In this document: positions 1-7,033 of the stretch, piece after piece | Numbering within the stretch: position 1 is the first letter of the stretch | How the letters are laid out: every line of letters begins with the position of its first letter | Source of the DNA: Archaeoglobus sp. | Lineage (GTDB): Archaea; Halobacteriota; Archaeoglobi; Archaeoglobales; Archaeoglobaceae | Assembly: GCA_003978865.1 (NCBI GenBank) | Contig: QNXS01000011.1 | Location: 1 to 9,544 of the forward strand | Reading direction: 5' to 3' | Length of the DNA: 9,544 bases | Notes under the pieces: generated by a model | The model's database searches: none | What the model was told of the DNA's origin: nothing | Seen by the model: only the letters and a program-made list of their open reading frames with translations | Translations under genes and position numbers: made by a program

Positions 1-1
1 A

Positions 2-61
2 GCATCAGTAAACTTAGTAAAGTATAATTTCCTCGCGGTACACAGAGAAATGGTAGAATGA
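2..61 (+). CDS. C-terminal tail of an unidentified upstream gene (partial)
   Basis: The second reading frame is open from the window edge for 19 codons and stops with TGA at 59-61. That stop overlaps the ATG of the glycosyltransferase gene as ATGA, a common arrangement in translationally coupled archaeal operons. The visible tail ends in NFLAVHREMVE. It is too short to identify, but its position suggests the same polysaccharide operon. The alternative is frame 1, which stops at 25-27 and would leave a 30-bp gap. The ATGA overlap makes frame 2 the better choice. No function is assigned. Confidence 0.5.
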   Translation, partial: ASVNLVKYNFLAVHREMVE

Positions 62-1245
62 AAATACACATTTTCGTTGATGAGTTTCCCCCTTTCTTCA
101 GGGGAGGACTTGGAACTTACGCAATGGAAGTTTCAAAGAGGTTAGCTGAAAAAAACGATGTATCCATCTTTACGAGAGGTAGTGATGTTGACTTCAAATA
201 TGACTTCTGGTTTAAGGCAAAGGTCTTCAGATCCCCAAATATAAAGCCAGATTGCTATCCCTCTTTTCTTCCTCAGCACGTCAGAGGCTGGGGTGATGAT
301 GGCAGAAGGTTTTATGCTGAAACGCTGTTTTACAACATACTATCAGCTTATAGATCTCTTGAGGATAAACCGGACGTGATTGCTGCCCATGACTGGCTCG
401 CTTTTCCTGCTGCCATAATTGCTTCATCAAACAATAAATCACCTTTTGTAGCCCATTTTCATTCGACAGAATACGGCAGGATAATAAATCCATCTCCAGT
501 TGTCTGCGAGATTGAGAGAGAAGGAATAAACAAAGCTGAAAAAGTCGTTACCGTTAGCTATGCAATGAAGGAAGAGATTAAAACGTTTTATTCTAACGAA
601 GATGTTGAAGTTGTTTACAATGGAGTTGATACAAACAGATACAACCCCAAAAACTTTAGCGGGGAGGATATAGAAAGCTTCAGAAGAAAATTCAATGGAG
701 AAAAAGTGGTTCTGTTTCTTGGCAGGCTTACGTGGGTAAAAGGTGTGGATTCACTTGTAAGAGCAATGCCCGAAATAGAGAAGGCGTGCGGAAATGTTAA
801 ACTCGTAATAGTTGGAAGGGGAGAAATGGAAGATTACTTGAAAAAGTTATCGAGTGAACTTGGTGTGAATGTGACTTTCAGATTTGAATATATCAGTGAG
901 AGAGAGAGGATACTGCACTACCTTTCATCAGATGTTGTTGTTCTGCCTTCCCGTTACGAACCTTTTGGAATAGTATGCACCGAAGCTATGGCTCTCGAAA
1001 AACCTGTTGTTGTTGGAGCAAAGGGAACATCCGGCTTAAGAGAGCAGGTCGTGAGCGGGGAGACAGGCTACCACATAGATCCGGATAATCCCCACGATAT
1101 AGCAGTTTACACCTCAATCTTGCTGAATGATGACGGGCTCAGAAGGAAGATGGGGAGAAAAGCAAGGAAAAGAGTTCTTAAAAACTTTACATGGGATAAG
1201 TGTGTTGAGAGAACATTGGATATCTACAGTTCCGTGGGGTGTTGA
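58..1245 (+). CDS. GT4-family glycosyltransferase, probable archaeal glycogen synthase
   Basis: A 395-residue retaining glycosyltransferase of the GT-B fold, expected to move glucose from a nucleotide-glucose donor onto a growing alpha-1,4-glucan in the cytoplasm. The N-terminal domain carries the glycine-rich loop GGLGTY (16-21). The C-terminal domain has the donor-site motif GRLTWVKG (222-229, with R223 and K228) and the family signature EPFGIVCTE with the two glutamates E301 and E309 spaced as EX7E. It is shorter than bacterial GlgA (about 480 residues), as is usual for archaeal GT4 synthases. ATG 58 is the first start after an in-frame stop at 25-27 and overlaps the upstream stop. No strong Shine-Dalgarno site is present, so coupled re-initiation is likely. 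The debranching enzyme next door favours glycogen synthesis, but GT4 proteins act on many acceptors, so the substrate is inferred. Family is near certain, specificity is not. Confidence 0.85.
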   Translation: MKIHIFVDEFPPFFRGGLGTYAMEVSKRLAEKNDVSIFTRGSDVDFKYDFWFKAKVFRSPNIKPDCYPSFLPQHVRGWGDDGRRFYAETLFYNILSAYRSLEDKPDVIAAHDWLAFPAAIIASSNNKSPFVAHFHSTEYGRIINPSPVVCEIEREGINKAEKVVTVSYAMKEEIKTFYSNEDVEVVYNGVDTNRYNPKNFSGEDIESFRRKFNGEKVVLFLGRLTWVKGVDSLVRAMPEIEKACGNVKLVIVGRGEMEDYLKKLSSELGVNVTFRFEYISERERILHYLSSDVVVLPSRYEPFGIVCTEAMALEKPVVVGAKGTSGLREQVVSGETGYHIDPDNPHDIAVYTSILLNDDGLRRKMGRKARKRVLKNFTWDKCVERTLDIYSSVGC

Positions 1246-1250
1246 CAGTG

Positions 1251-3008
1251 ATGTTGAGTAAATCTGAGTTGTGTTACGATACCGCAAGCAAAAAAGAGTA
1301 CTTGCTTGTCAGTAGAAATTCATATTCTTCATCAAGTATAGCGGGAAACACAAGAAAGTACCATGGCTTGCTTGTTAAGAATGGATACGTTTTACTCTCC
1401 ACAGTTGACGAGTTCGTTGAAGGAGAAAGAATTTCTTGCAGCAGATATAAAAATGCAATTGTTGATGAAGGACTTGAAAAAATGTACGCTTACATTCACC
1501 CTGCACGCTTTTTATACTGGGTTTCAGGGATTGTTGAGAAGAGAATTATACTGGAAGACGGGGGAGTAAGGATAATCTATAAAGCTAAACCTAAAAAGAA
1601 GTTTAAATTAATACCTCTTATAGCCATGAGAAACGTTCACTCTGTTAGAAAAGACTTTGAAGATGTCAGTGTTAGTGTTTTTGAGAATGGTTTTACCGCT
1701 CATTCTAACAATCTAAAGCTGAAATTAGAGGTATCGTGCGATGACTCTGTACAGATTGATAGGGTTGATTATACATACTACAATGTTTTCTATGATAGGG
1801 AGTGTAAAAGAGGGTACGAATGCTGCGAGAACCTGTACGCACCCGTTAAAATTGAAGCTTACACCGATAGTATTGAGCTACTCGCCTATACTGAAAGAAT
1901 TACCAAAAAGTTTACTCAGTACCACTTCACAACGCCAGAAAGGGTGCTCGAGCTTGCTTGCGATTCTTTTATTGTGGGAGATTGGATAGTTGCTGGTTAT
2001 CACTGGTTTAATGAGCCTTGGGGAAGGGATGCATTTGTCAGTCTACCCGGTTTACTCCTTGAGAGGGGTTTGTTTGGCAGGGCGAGAAGAGTGTTCCTCT
2101 ACTTCGTTAGGAGGATGAAGAATGGAATAATACCAAACAGAGTGTTAGGAAAGCCGTCTTACAATTCAAGTGATTCAAGTTTATGGTTTATATATGCACT
2201 TGACAGATATATGAGAAAGACCAATGACACTGAGTTCTTCTACCGCCTAAGAGCTTACATTGAAAGTATATTAGAAGAATACCCCAACAGCGAGGTTGCA
2301 AGGCTGAAAGGCAGTATGATATCGGTAGCACCACAGACAACTTGGATGGATACCCGTTTCACTCCAAGAAATGGAAAAGCTATAGAAATCAATGCTCTAT
2401 GGATCAATGCTTTAGCCTTTGCTGATAGATACAGTATAACAACAACTATTGACTGGAGAGATGCTTTGAAGGAATTCAAAAAGATATTCTGGAACGGGTC
2501 ATACTTTAACGATCTTGATGGAGATAACTCACTAAGACCGAATCAAGTTATTGCTCTCGCTGTTTTAACATCGATTCCAGAACTTAAAGAAGATGAAGAG
2601 TTATATAAAGAGTTATATGATATGGCCAGAAAATCGTGTTGTGTTGTAGAGAAAGAGCTACTAACTCCCTACGGATTGAGAACACTCTCTCCTTCACATC
2701 CAGATTACATTGGAAGATACATGGGTGATGTGAGCTATCACAACGGATGCGTCTGGCCATGGCTCACAGGTTTTTACTTTGAATTAAAGAGGAACGTTGG
2801 TATGGAAGTATCCAAATCTGAGCTTATACCTGTTCTCTCTCACATCTACGATGCTGGAATTGGATATATATCCGAGATCTTTGATGGTGATGCCCCGCAT
2901 GAGCCAAACGGATGCATAGCGCAGGCATGGAGCGTTGCTGAGGTGTACCGGGCTTTGAAGATTGCTGACCAAACTACAAAAATAACAAAAATACCAAAGT
3001 CTAATTAA
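1251..3008 (+). CDS. Amylo-alpha-1,6-glucosidase (glycogen debranching enzyme, GH133-type)
   Basis: A 585-residue enzyme expected to hydrolyse alpha-1,6 branch points of glycogen, the counterpart of the synthase encoded just upstream. The N-terminal GDE domain shows NTRKYHGLLV (33-42). The (alpha/alpha)6 catalytic domain carries the family blocks WGRDAF (257-262), TWMD (364-367), EINALW, YHNGCVWPW (498-504 for the last seven) and EIFDGDAPHEPNGC (542-555) followed by IAQAWSVAE. ATG 1251 is preferred: GGGGTG at 1236-1241 lies 9 nt ahead as a Shine-Dalgarno-like site. An in-frame GTG at 1248 is almost as good, and a GTG at 1239 would put the start inside that site. The gap to the glycosyltransferase stop is 5 bp, so the two are surely co-transcribed. 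The stretch between TWMD and TPRNGK is a few residues shorter than I recall in bacterial relatives. Family call is firm; exact start is less so. Confidence 0.93.
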   Translation: MLSKSELCYDTASKKEYLLVSRNSYSSSSIAGNTRKYHGLLVKNGYVLLSTVDEFVEGERISCSRYKNAIVDEGLEKMYAYIHPARFLYWVSGIVEKRIILEDGGVRIIYKAKPKKKFKLIPLIAMRNVHSVRKDFEDVSVSVFENGFTAHSNNLKLKLEVSCDDSVQIDRVDYTYYNVFYDRECKRGYECCENLYAPVKIEAYTDSIELLAYTERITKKFTQYHFTTPERVLELACDSFIVGDWIVAGYHWFNEPWGRDAFVSLPGLLLERGLFGRARRVFLYFVRRMKNGIIPNRVLGKPSYNSSDSSLWFIYALDRYMRKTNDTEFFYRLRAYIESILEEYPNSEVARLKGSMISVAPQTTWMDTRFTPRNGKAIEINALWINALAFADRYSITTTIDWRDALKEFKKIFWNGSYFNDLDGDNSLRPNQVIALAVLTSIPELKEDEELYKELYDMARKSCCVVEKELLTPYGLRTLSPSHPDYIGRYMGDVSYHNGCVWPWLTGFYFELKRNVGMEVSKSELIPVLSHIYDAGIGYISEIFDGDAPHEPNGCIAQAWSVAEVYRALKIADQTTKITKIPKSN

Positions 3009-3030
3009 CTGTTGTAGCTAACCCTCATAC

Positions 3031-5271
3031 ATGAGGCTCACCAGAACTGCTGAAGTTGTCCTCAGGAAAAGATACCTTCTTCGCAATGAGAAGGGTGAAG
3101 TAGTAGAAAGCCCTGAAGAAATGCTCTGGAGAGTTGCAGAAGCGGTTGCATCTGCAGAAGAAAATTACGGAGGGAATAGCAAAGCTATGGCAAAAGCATT
3201 CTTCAACATTATGGATGAACAGTTGTTCTTGCCTAATTCTCCAACACTTATGAATGCAGGAACAAACCTTAACTTATCAGCCTGCTTCGTTATTCCGGTT
3301 GAAGATTCGATAGATGGAATATTCAAGGCTCTCTGGGACATGGCAAAGGTTCAGAAAAGTGGAGGTGGAACTGGATTTTCTTTCTCCCGACTAAGACCGA
3401 AGGGAGATATAGTTCATTCCACGAGAGGTGTTGCAAGTGGACCTGTCAGCTTCATGAAGATATTTGATGCCGCAACCGAGCAGATAAAACAGGGAGGTAA
3501 GAGAAGAGGAGCTAATATGGGTGTTTTGAACGTGCATCATCCAGATATAGAAGAATTTATAAAAGCAAAGTGGGAAGAGGGAGTTTTGAGAAATTTCAAT
3601 ATAAGTGTGGGTGTTACTGACGATTTTATGGATGCTTTAAAAGAGAATAGGGAATACTCTCTCGTAAACCCAAGAACCGGAGAAGTCGTTAGAAAAATTT
3701 CGGCAAGGAAAATATTTGATATGATAGTAGAAGGGGCTTGGAGAAACGGTGAACCGGGAATTGTATTCCTTGATACAATTAACAGACACAATCCAACACC
3801 TCACGTTGGCAGAATTGAAGCTACAAACCCATGCGGGGAACAACCTCTGCTACCCTATGAATCCTGCAATTTGGGTTCAATAAATGTCTCTGCCTTCGTT
3901 AAGAATGGTGATTTCGACTGGGACAGACTGAGGGAAGTCATTCATCTTGCAACAAGATTTCTTGATGATGTAATAGATGTAAATTCATATCCTTTAGCAG
4001 AGATTAAAGAAAGAACTCTTGCAAACAGAAAAATAGGTCTTGGAATAATGGGATTTGCCGATGCTCTCTTCAAGATGAAAGTTCCCTACGACAGCAATGA
4101 GGCTCTTGAGATTGCGGAAAAACTAATGTCCTTCGTTCAGAGGGAGTCTCATTTAGAGTCTCAAGAACTTGCAGAAGAGAGAGGTGTATTTCCAAACTGG
4201 AAAGGAAGTGTCTGGGAAAAAAAAGGAATAAAAATCAGAAACGCAACAACAACAACAATAGCTCCTACAGGCACTATAAGCATAATAGCTGGTTGTTCTT
4301 CTGGAATTGAACCTGTTTATGCTCTTGCATTTAAGAGAATGCACATACTCGATGGAGAAGAATTCTTTGAAGTGAATCCAATTTTTGAGGAAATCTTAAA
4401 GAGACGCGGTCTGTACAGCGATGATATTATTAAAAGAGTTGCTGAATACGGAAGCATTCAAGATATAGAAGAAATACCAGAAGATATCAAAAGAATTTTT
4501 AAGTGCGCTCTTGACATAAGCCCTGAGTGGCACGTCAGAATGCAGGCTGCTTTTCAGAAGCACACAGATAATGCCGTTTCAAAGACAATAAATATGCCAA
4601 ACCATGCAACAAAGGCAGACGTTGAAGCTGCATTTCTCTTAGCATACGAGCTGGGTTGTAAGGGAATAACTGTTTACAGAGACGGAAGTAGAGAAGAGCA
4701 GGTTTTGGCTTTAGCGAAGAAGAAAAAAGAGAAAGAGGTATTCAGAGGTCGGATTGTAAAAACAGGATATATAGAGCCAAGACCCCGCCCGAAGGTAATG
4801 ACGGGGACAACAATAGAGACAAAAACAGGTTGTGGTTCTTTATACGTCACAATAAATGAAGATGAGTATGGAATTGCTGAAGTATTTGTCCAACTTGGCA
4901 AGAGTGGTGGTTGCGCCGCATCCCAGACTGAAGCAATAGGCAGACTGCTGAGTGTGGCTTTAAGAAGTCAGCTAAATCCACATGCACTTATAAAACAACT
5001 GAAGGGTATAAGGTGTCCTTCTGTAGGATTCGATGATGGGGAAATAATAACATCCTGTGCTGATGGAGTGGCAAAGGCTCTTGAGAAATATTTGAAAGGA
5101 GAGTATACGAAGCGCAGAACTGATGGAATAAAACCTCTAACGGAGTTTGTAGGAAAAAAAAGCGCAAAAACGAGACTCATAGGTGGAGTCTGTCCTGAAT
5201 GTGGTAATGTGCTTGAATATGGAGAAGGTTGCATGGTTTGCAGAATGTGCGGATTTACAAAGTGTGGATAA
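3031..5271 (+). CDS. nrdJ: Adenosylcobalamin-dependent (class II) ribonucleoside-diphosphate reductase
   Basis: A 746-residue class II ribonucleotide reductase that makes deoxyribonucleotides with a radical generated from adenosylcobalamin. The active-site block NPCGE (266-270) supplies N266, the thiyl-radical cysteine C268 and E270. C85 (in NLSACF) and C279 (in ESCNLG) form the redox pair; the 11-residue spacing from C268 to C279 equals that in Thermotoga NrdJ. The substrate loop PTGTISIIAGCSSGIEP begins at residue 412. A TSCPD domain follows (about 595-690), then a cysteine-rich tail with C721, C724, C734, C737, C740 and C745, likely for zinc binding and/or active-site re-reduction. The length is normal and no intein interrupts it. 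ATG 3031 starts right at the conserved N-terminus (KRYLLRNEKGEV). No Shine-Dalgarno site is visible; a poor TATA-like CTAATTAAC at 3001-3009 is placed about right for a leaderless start. Tandem TAATAA stops end the gene. Confidence 0.96.
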   Translation: MRLTRTAEVVLRKRYLLRNEKGEVVESPEEMLWRVAEAVASAEENYGGNSKAMAKAFFNIMDEQLFLPNSPTLMNAGTNLNLSACFVIPVEDSIDGIFKALWDMAKVQKSGGGTGFSFSRLRPKGDIVHSTRGVASGPVSFMKIFDAATEQIKQGGKRRGANMGVLNVHHPDIEEFIKAKWEEGVLRNFNISVGVTDDFMDALKENREYSLVNPRTGEVVRKISARKIFDMIVEGAWRNGEPGIVFLDTINRHNPTPHVGRIEATNPCGEQPLLPYESCNLGSINVSAFVKNGDFDWDRLREVIHLATRFLDDVIDVNSYPLAEIKERTLANRKIGLGIMGFADALFKMKVPYDSNEALEIAEKLMSFVQRESHLESQELAEERGVFPNWKGSVWEKKGIKIRNATTTTIAPTGTISIIAGCSSGIEPVYALAFKRMHILDGEEFFEVNPIFEEILKRRGLYSDDIIKRVAEYGSIQDIEEIPEDIKRIFKCALDISPEWHVRMQAAFQKHTDNAVSKTINMPNHATKADVEAAFLLAYELGCKGITVYRDGSREEQVLALAKKKKEKEVFRGRIVKTGYIEPRPRPKVMTGTTIETKTGCGSLYVTINEDEYGIAEVFVQLGKSGGCAASQTEAIGRLLSVALRSQLNPHALIKQLKGIRCPSVGFDDGEIITSCADGVAKALEKYLKGEYTKRRTDGIKPLTEFVGKKSAKTRLIGGVCPECGNVLEYGEGCMVCRMCGFTKCG

Positions 5272-5284
5272 TAAGCCAAGATTG

Positions 5285-5327
5285 ATGGTGCTTCGACTGG
5301 CGAATTAGGGCTACCAGAAAGCGCTAT
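5285..5327 (+). other. Long hairpin between nrdJ and the histone promoter
   Basis: An imperfect inverted repeat. Bases 5285-5293 (ATGGTGCTT) pair with 5319-5327 (AAGCGCTAT) over 9 bp including two G-U pairs. After a 3/1 internal loop, CTGG 5297-5300 pairs with CCAG 5314-5317, enclosing a 13-nt loop. No T-run follows, so it does not look like a typical archaeal terminator. It could stabilise the 3' end of the nrdJ mRNA, be part of a small RNA, or be chance. No tRNA, C/D-box or H/ACA layout fits well. Confidence 0.35.
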
Positions 5328-5337
5328 AACCTAAAGA

Positions 5338-5345
5338 TTTATATA
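5338..5345 (+). promoter_or_regulatory. TATA box (box A) of the histone gene
   Basis: TTTATATA is a near-ideal archaeal box A, with purine-rich AAAGA just upstream in the BRE position. Transcription would be expected to begin about 25 bp downstream, near 5365-5371, giving a 5' leader of roughly 65-70 nt before the histone ATG at 5437. It is the clearest promoter in the window and fits strong expression of an abundant chromatin protein. Confidence 0.75.
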
Positions 5346-5361
5346 ATGGATGTTCCGAAAA

Positions 5362-5424
5362 ATGAAAGGTGTGGTGCGGCTTGAAAGTTTGAGTGTAAGG
5401 GATGAATTGCCGCCGTCTTTATAG
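5362..5424 (+). CDS. Possible leader ORF (17-20 codons) ahead of the histone gene
   Basis: A short frame opens at ATG 5362, with in-frame GTGs at 5371 and 5374, and closes at TAG 5422-5424. The peptide ends VVRLESLSVRDELPPSL. The GTG at 5371 lies where the TATA box at 5338-5345 would place the first transcribed base, so it could be translated leaderless. The last base of the TAG is the first G of the GGAGGTG Shine-Dalgarno site of the histone gene, so a terminating ribosome would sit on that site. This is no more than a candidate: the frame is short enough to arise by chance, and there is no homology evidence. Confidence 0.3.
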   Translation: MKGVVRLESLSVRDELPPSL

Positions 5425-5430
5425 GAGGTG
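5424..5430 (+). promoter_or_regulatory. Strong Shine-Dalgarno site of the histone gene
   Basis: GGAGGTG matches the archaeal 16S rRNA 3' end over seven bases and lies 6 nt before ATG 5437. It fixes the histone start codon and is the strongest ribosome-binding site in the window. Confidence 0.9.
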
Positions 5431-5436
5431 GAATAA

Positions 5437-5643
5437 ATGAGTGAATTACCTCTCGCTCCAATAGAGAGAATAATCAGAAATGCTGGAGCACAGAGAGTTA
5501 GCGAGAGTGCAAAGAAGACACTTGCTGATGCAATCGAAGATTACGCTATGAAAGTTGCAAAGAGAGCTGTTGAACTTGCCAATCACGCTGGAAGAAAAAC
5601 AGTTAAGGCTGAAGATATTAAGATGGCTGCAAAGGAGATGTAA
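5437..5643 (+). CDS. Archaeal histone (HMf/HpyA type)
   Basis: A 68-residue single histone fold (helix-loop-helix-loop-helix) that dimerises and wraps DNA into nucleosome-like or extended archaeal chromatin. It aligns without gaps to HMfB over nearly the whole length. DNA-contact and loop residues are kept: R11, R20 in GAQRVS, and R53-K54-T55 in GRKTVKAEDI. L47, H50 and D60 correspond to the dimer-dimer interface residues L46, H49 and D59 of HMfB, so tetramers and longer stacks are expected to form. G17 matches the HMfB glycine (G16) needed for tight stacking. The protein stops at KEM and lacks the short basic C-terminal tail of HMfB. It is expressed from its own TATA box with a perfect Shine-Dalgarno site and is followed by T-runs, so it appears to be a single-gene transcript. 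Confidence 0.97.
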   Translation: MSELPLAPIERIIRNAGAQRVSESAKKTLADAIEDYAMKVAKRAVELANHAGRKTVKAEDIKMAAKEM

Positions 5644-5645
5644 AA

Positions 5646-5667
5646 TTATTTTATATTTTTTATCTTT
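5646..5667 (+). terminator. T-rich terminator after the histone gene
   Basis: Immediately after the stop, T4 (5649-5652) and T6 (5656-5661) occur in an AT-only stretch, the usual archaeal oligo-T termination signal. It occupies the 22-bp gap between two convergent genes. On the minus strand the same stretch has TTTTAT and ATTTTA tracts, so it may also end the operon that reads in from the right. Confidence 0.6.
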
Positions 5668-6208
5668 ATCTATAATTATCAAAGTAAAGACGTGTATTCA
5701 AGAAAGGTATCAAAGCCATAACTACTGCAATTTCAGTTATTTCGGATCTTGTAATCTCATTTCTTGTTAAATAACCTATTGCACCCTGTTTTTTCCCGAG
5801 ACCTTCAATTCCCGTTATCCTTTCCATCACTTTTCCAACCTCACTTCCTCCAAGAACTGGCCTTAGAACTTTTTCAGGATATTCAAAGCCCGGACCATAT
5901 CCTATGCATACTCTGTTACCGTCATAAATAGCAGCTACCTGTATATCTAAGTAACCAGTTAATGTAAAATTATTTCTAAATAACCCCGCTTCAATTCCGA
6001 CTCCAAAGCTACAACTTGGTTTGTATGATCTCACAGCCCTGTTTATTGCACCTTTTATCGTATCGTTATCAAAAGGCTGCTCCGGAACACCTGAATCTAC
6101 ATCCACGCATTCCACAGACACACTATCAAAAAAACGGAGAAATGCTCTTCTAACTCCCTCAAGCTTTGCCGGATTCATTGATCCCAGACGTACCTTCACT
6201 TCACTCAC
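5666..6208 (-). CDS. DUF84/YjjX-family inosine/xanthosine triphosphatase
   Basis: A protein of about 180 residues in the YjjX (DUF84) family, which hydrolyses ITP and XTP so that deaminated purines do not enter nucleic acids. Numbered from GTG 6208, the family blocks are LGSMNPAKLEGVRRAF (8-23), DVDSGVPEQPF (36-46), TIKGAINRA (50-58), FGVGIEAG (68-75) with the conserved glutamate E73, then GYGPGFEYP, GAIGYLTRN and AVVMALIPFL. The start is uncertain. TTG 6223, GTG 6217, GTG 6208 and GTG 6199 are all in frame. GGTGG at 6218-6214 sits 5 nt ahead of GTG 6208, which I chose; GTG 6199 gives the family-like N-terminus MKVRLGS. With GTG 6208 it overlaps the coaD stop by 8 nt, indicating translational coupling. 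It is the last gene of a three-gene minus-strand operon. Confidence 0.9.
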   Translation of the reverse strand: MSEVKVRLGSMNPAKLEGVRRAFLRFFDSVSVECVDVDSGVPEQPFDNDTIKGAINRAVRSYKPSCSFGVGIEAGLFRNNFTLTGYLDIQVAAIYDGNRVCIGYGPGFEYPEKVLRPVLGGSEVGKVMERITGIEGLGKKQGAIGYLTRNEITRSEITEIAVVMALIPFLNTRLYFDNYR

Positions 6209-6668
6209 TTCTACCACCCACAACTCTGCCGTACCTGTCTATCTCTCCAGCTTTTATTCTGGTTGATGATATTGGTTTACCATCATCTGCCATAACCCAA
6301 TCCACAACCACTATCTTTATTTCACACATTTTCCTTTTTTTCCTTTCCTCATTTATTTTTCTTGCAGTTTTCTCTGTTTCTGGAGAAACAACCAAGTAAT
6401 CGAAGTCCTCTTCAAGTGTTCTTCCAAACGGATCGTCTATCATCTCTACTACAGGCTCAACTCCGTATTTTTTTATAAAGTATCTTCTAAGATTTTCAAC
6501 TCTCAAATTATACGGCATTACCGTTCTAAACCTTCTTCTTGCCATTTTATCGCTCGTAACACCTATTTTTAGATTGCTAACGTCTCCAGCAAGTCTAACT
6601 GCAACATCTATCAGCTTTTTGTGTCCTTCATGAAGTGGGTCGAACGTACCTCCAAGTGCTACTTTCAT
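6201..6668 (-). CDS. coaD: Archaeal-type phosphopantetheine adenylyltransferase
   Basis: A 155-residue cytoplasmic nucleotidyltransferase of the archaeal PPAT family. It joins 4'-phosphopantetheine and ATP to give dephospho-CoA, the penultimate step of CoA synthesis. The N-terminus has the nucleotidyltransferase signature GGTFDPLHEGH (6-16), with H13 and H16 as the ATP-binding histidines. The second signature is ISSTRIK (133-139). The middle segment DDPFGRT, VVSPET and VVVDWVMADDGKP is typical of the archaeal branch rather than of bacterial CoaD. ATG 6668 begins exactly at the first beta strand (MKVALGG). A modest AGGTAG Shine-Dalgarno site lies 5 nt upstream in the 31-nt gap after the membrane-protein gene. 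Its stop overlaps the start region of the following NTP phosphatase gene. No separate promoter is evident. Confidence 0.95.
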   Translation of the reverse strand: MKVALGGTFDPLHEGHKKLIDVAVRLAGDVSNLKIGVTSDKMARRRFRTVMPYNLRVENLRRYFIKKYGVEPVVEMIDDPFGRTLEEDFDYLVVSPETEKTARKINEERKKRKMCEIKIVVVDWVMADDGKPISSTRIKAGEIDRYGRVVGGRSE

Positions 6669-6699
6669 GTTACTACCTGATTTTAATTGATCTTAGATC

Positions 6700-7011
6700 T
6701 TACCTGAAAATTGCTGAGTACAACTGGTTTGTAACATGTATCCCGTTAAGCTCCAAAATTAAGTTTAGGATTGCCCCTATGATTGCCCCAACCACAATAG
6801 CTGCTATAACCCTAATTTTCACTATTAGAACTATTGCCGCTATCAGAAGGGCGAGTGTTGTTACAGCGTTGAGCTGTGTTACCCTAATGTTCGCCACCTG
6901 CTTGGCCGTCTCACCAACAGCAGTACCCATAAAGTTAAAGAGGGTTGCTATGCCACTCATACCAAACAGAAAACCAACACCAACTCCAATAAGTGTTAAA
7001 GTCCTGTCCAT
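6700..7011 (-). CDS. Small membrane protein with three predicted transmembrane helices, function unknown
   Basis: A 103-residue hydrophobic protein that I do not recognise. Three membrane-spanning segments are visible: about residues 5-27 (glycine-rich, GVGVGFLFGMSG), 49-64 and 68-88 (AAIVVGAIIGAILNLIL). The second and third are joined by a very short basic turn (KIR). A polar loop at 29-47 (GETAKQVANIRVTQLN) separates the first two. There are no cysteines and no clear signal peptide. ATG 7011 is about 26 bp from a TATA-like element, so a leaderless start fits. It is the first gene of the run leading to coaD and the NTP phosphatase, but nothing ties it to their chemistry. A 134-codon frame on the opposite strand is judged a shadow: it lacks a promoter and would oppose every neighbouring minus-strand gene. 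Confidence 0.75.
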   Translation of the reverse strand: MDRTLTLIGVGVGFLFGMSGIATLFNFMGTAVGETAKQVANIRVTQLNAVTTLALLIAAIVLIVKIRVIAAIVVGAIIGAILNLILELNGIHVTNQLYSAIFR

Positions 7012-7033
7012 AATGTTGGAACAACTATTGTAC

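Noticed and set aside
3009..3030. Possible cobalamin riboswitch ahead of the B12-dependent reductase
   Set aside because: The gap to the upstream gene is only 22 bp, far too short for a cobalamin aptamer, and archaea rarely use it.
4217..4224. A8 run in nrdJ (and another at 5154-5161) as possible frameshift sites
   Set aside because: The zero-frame protein continues with conserved NrdJ sequence on both sides of each run, so no frameshift is needed or indicated.
4244..4259. ACA triplet repeat (microsatellite-like)
   Set aside because: It encodes the TTTT-I stretch just before the conserved APTGTIS loop of NrdJ, so it is coding sequence rather than a separate repeat element.
4968..5279. 103-codon minus-strand frame over the nrdJ C-terminus
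   Set aside because: The plus-strand NrdJ sequence is conserved throughout, including the TSCPD domain and the cysteine tail. The antisense peptide shows no family features.
5272..5436. tRNA, C/D-box or H/ACA small RNA gene in the nrdJ-histone gap
   Set aside because: No T-loop or anticodon-arm pattern, no good C-box and D-box pair, and the hairpin lacks a proper pseudouridylation pocket and placed ACA box. Only the hairpin itself is reported.
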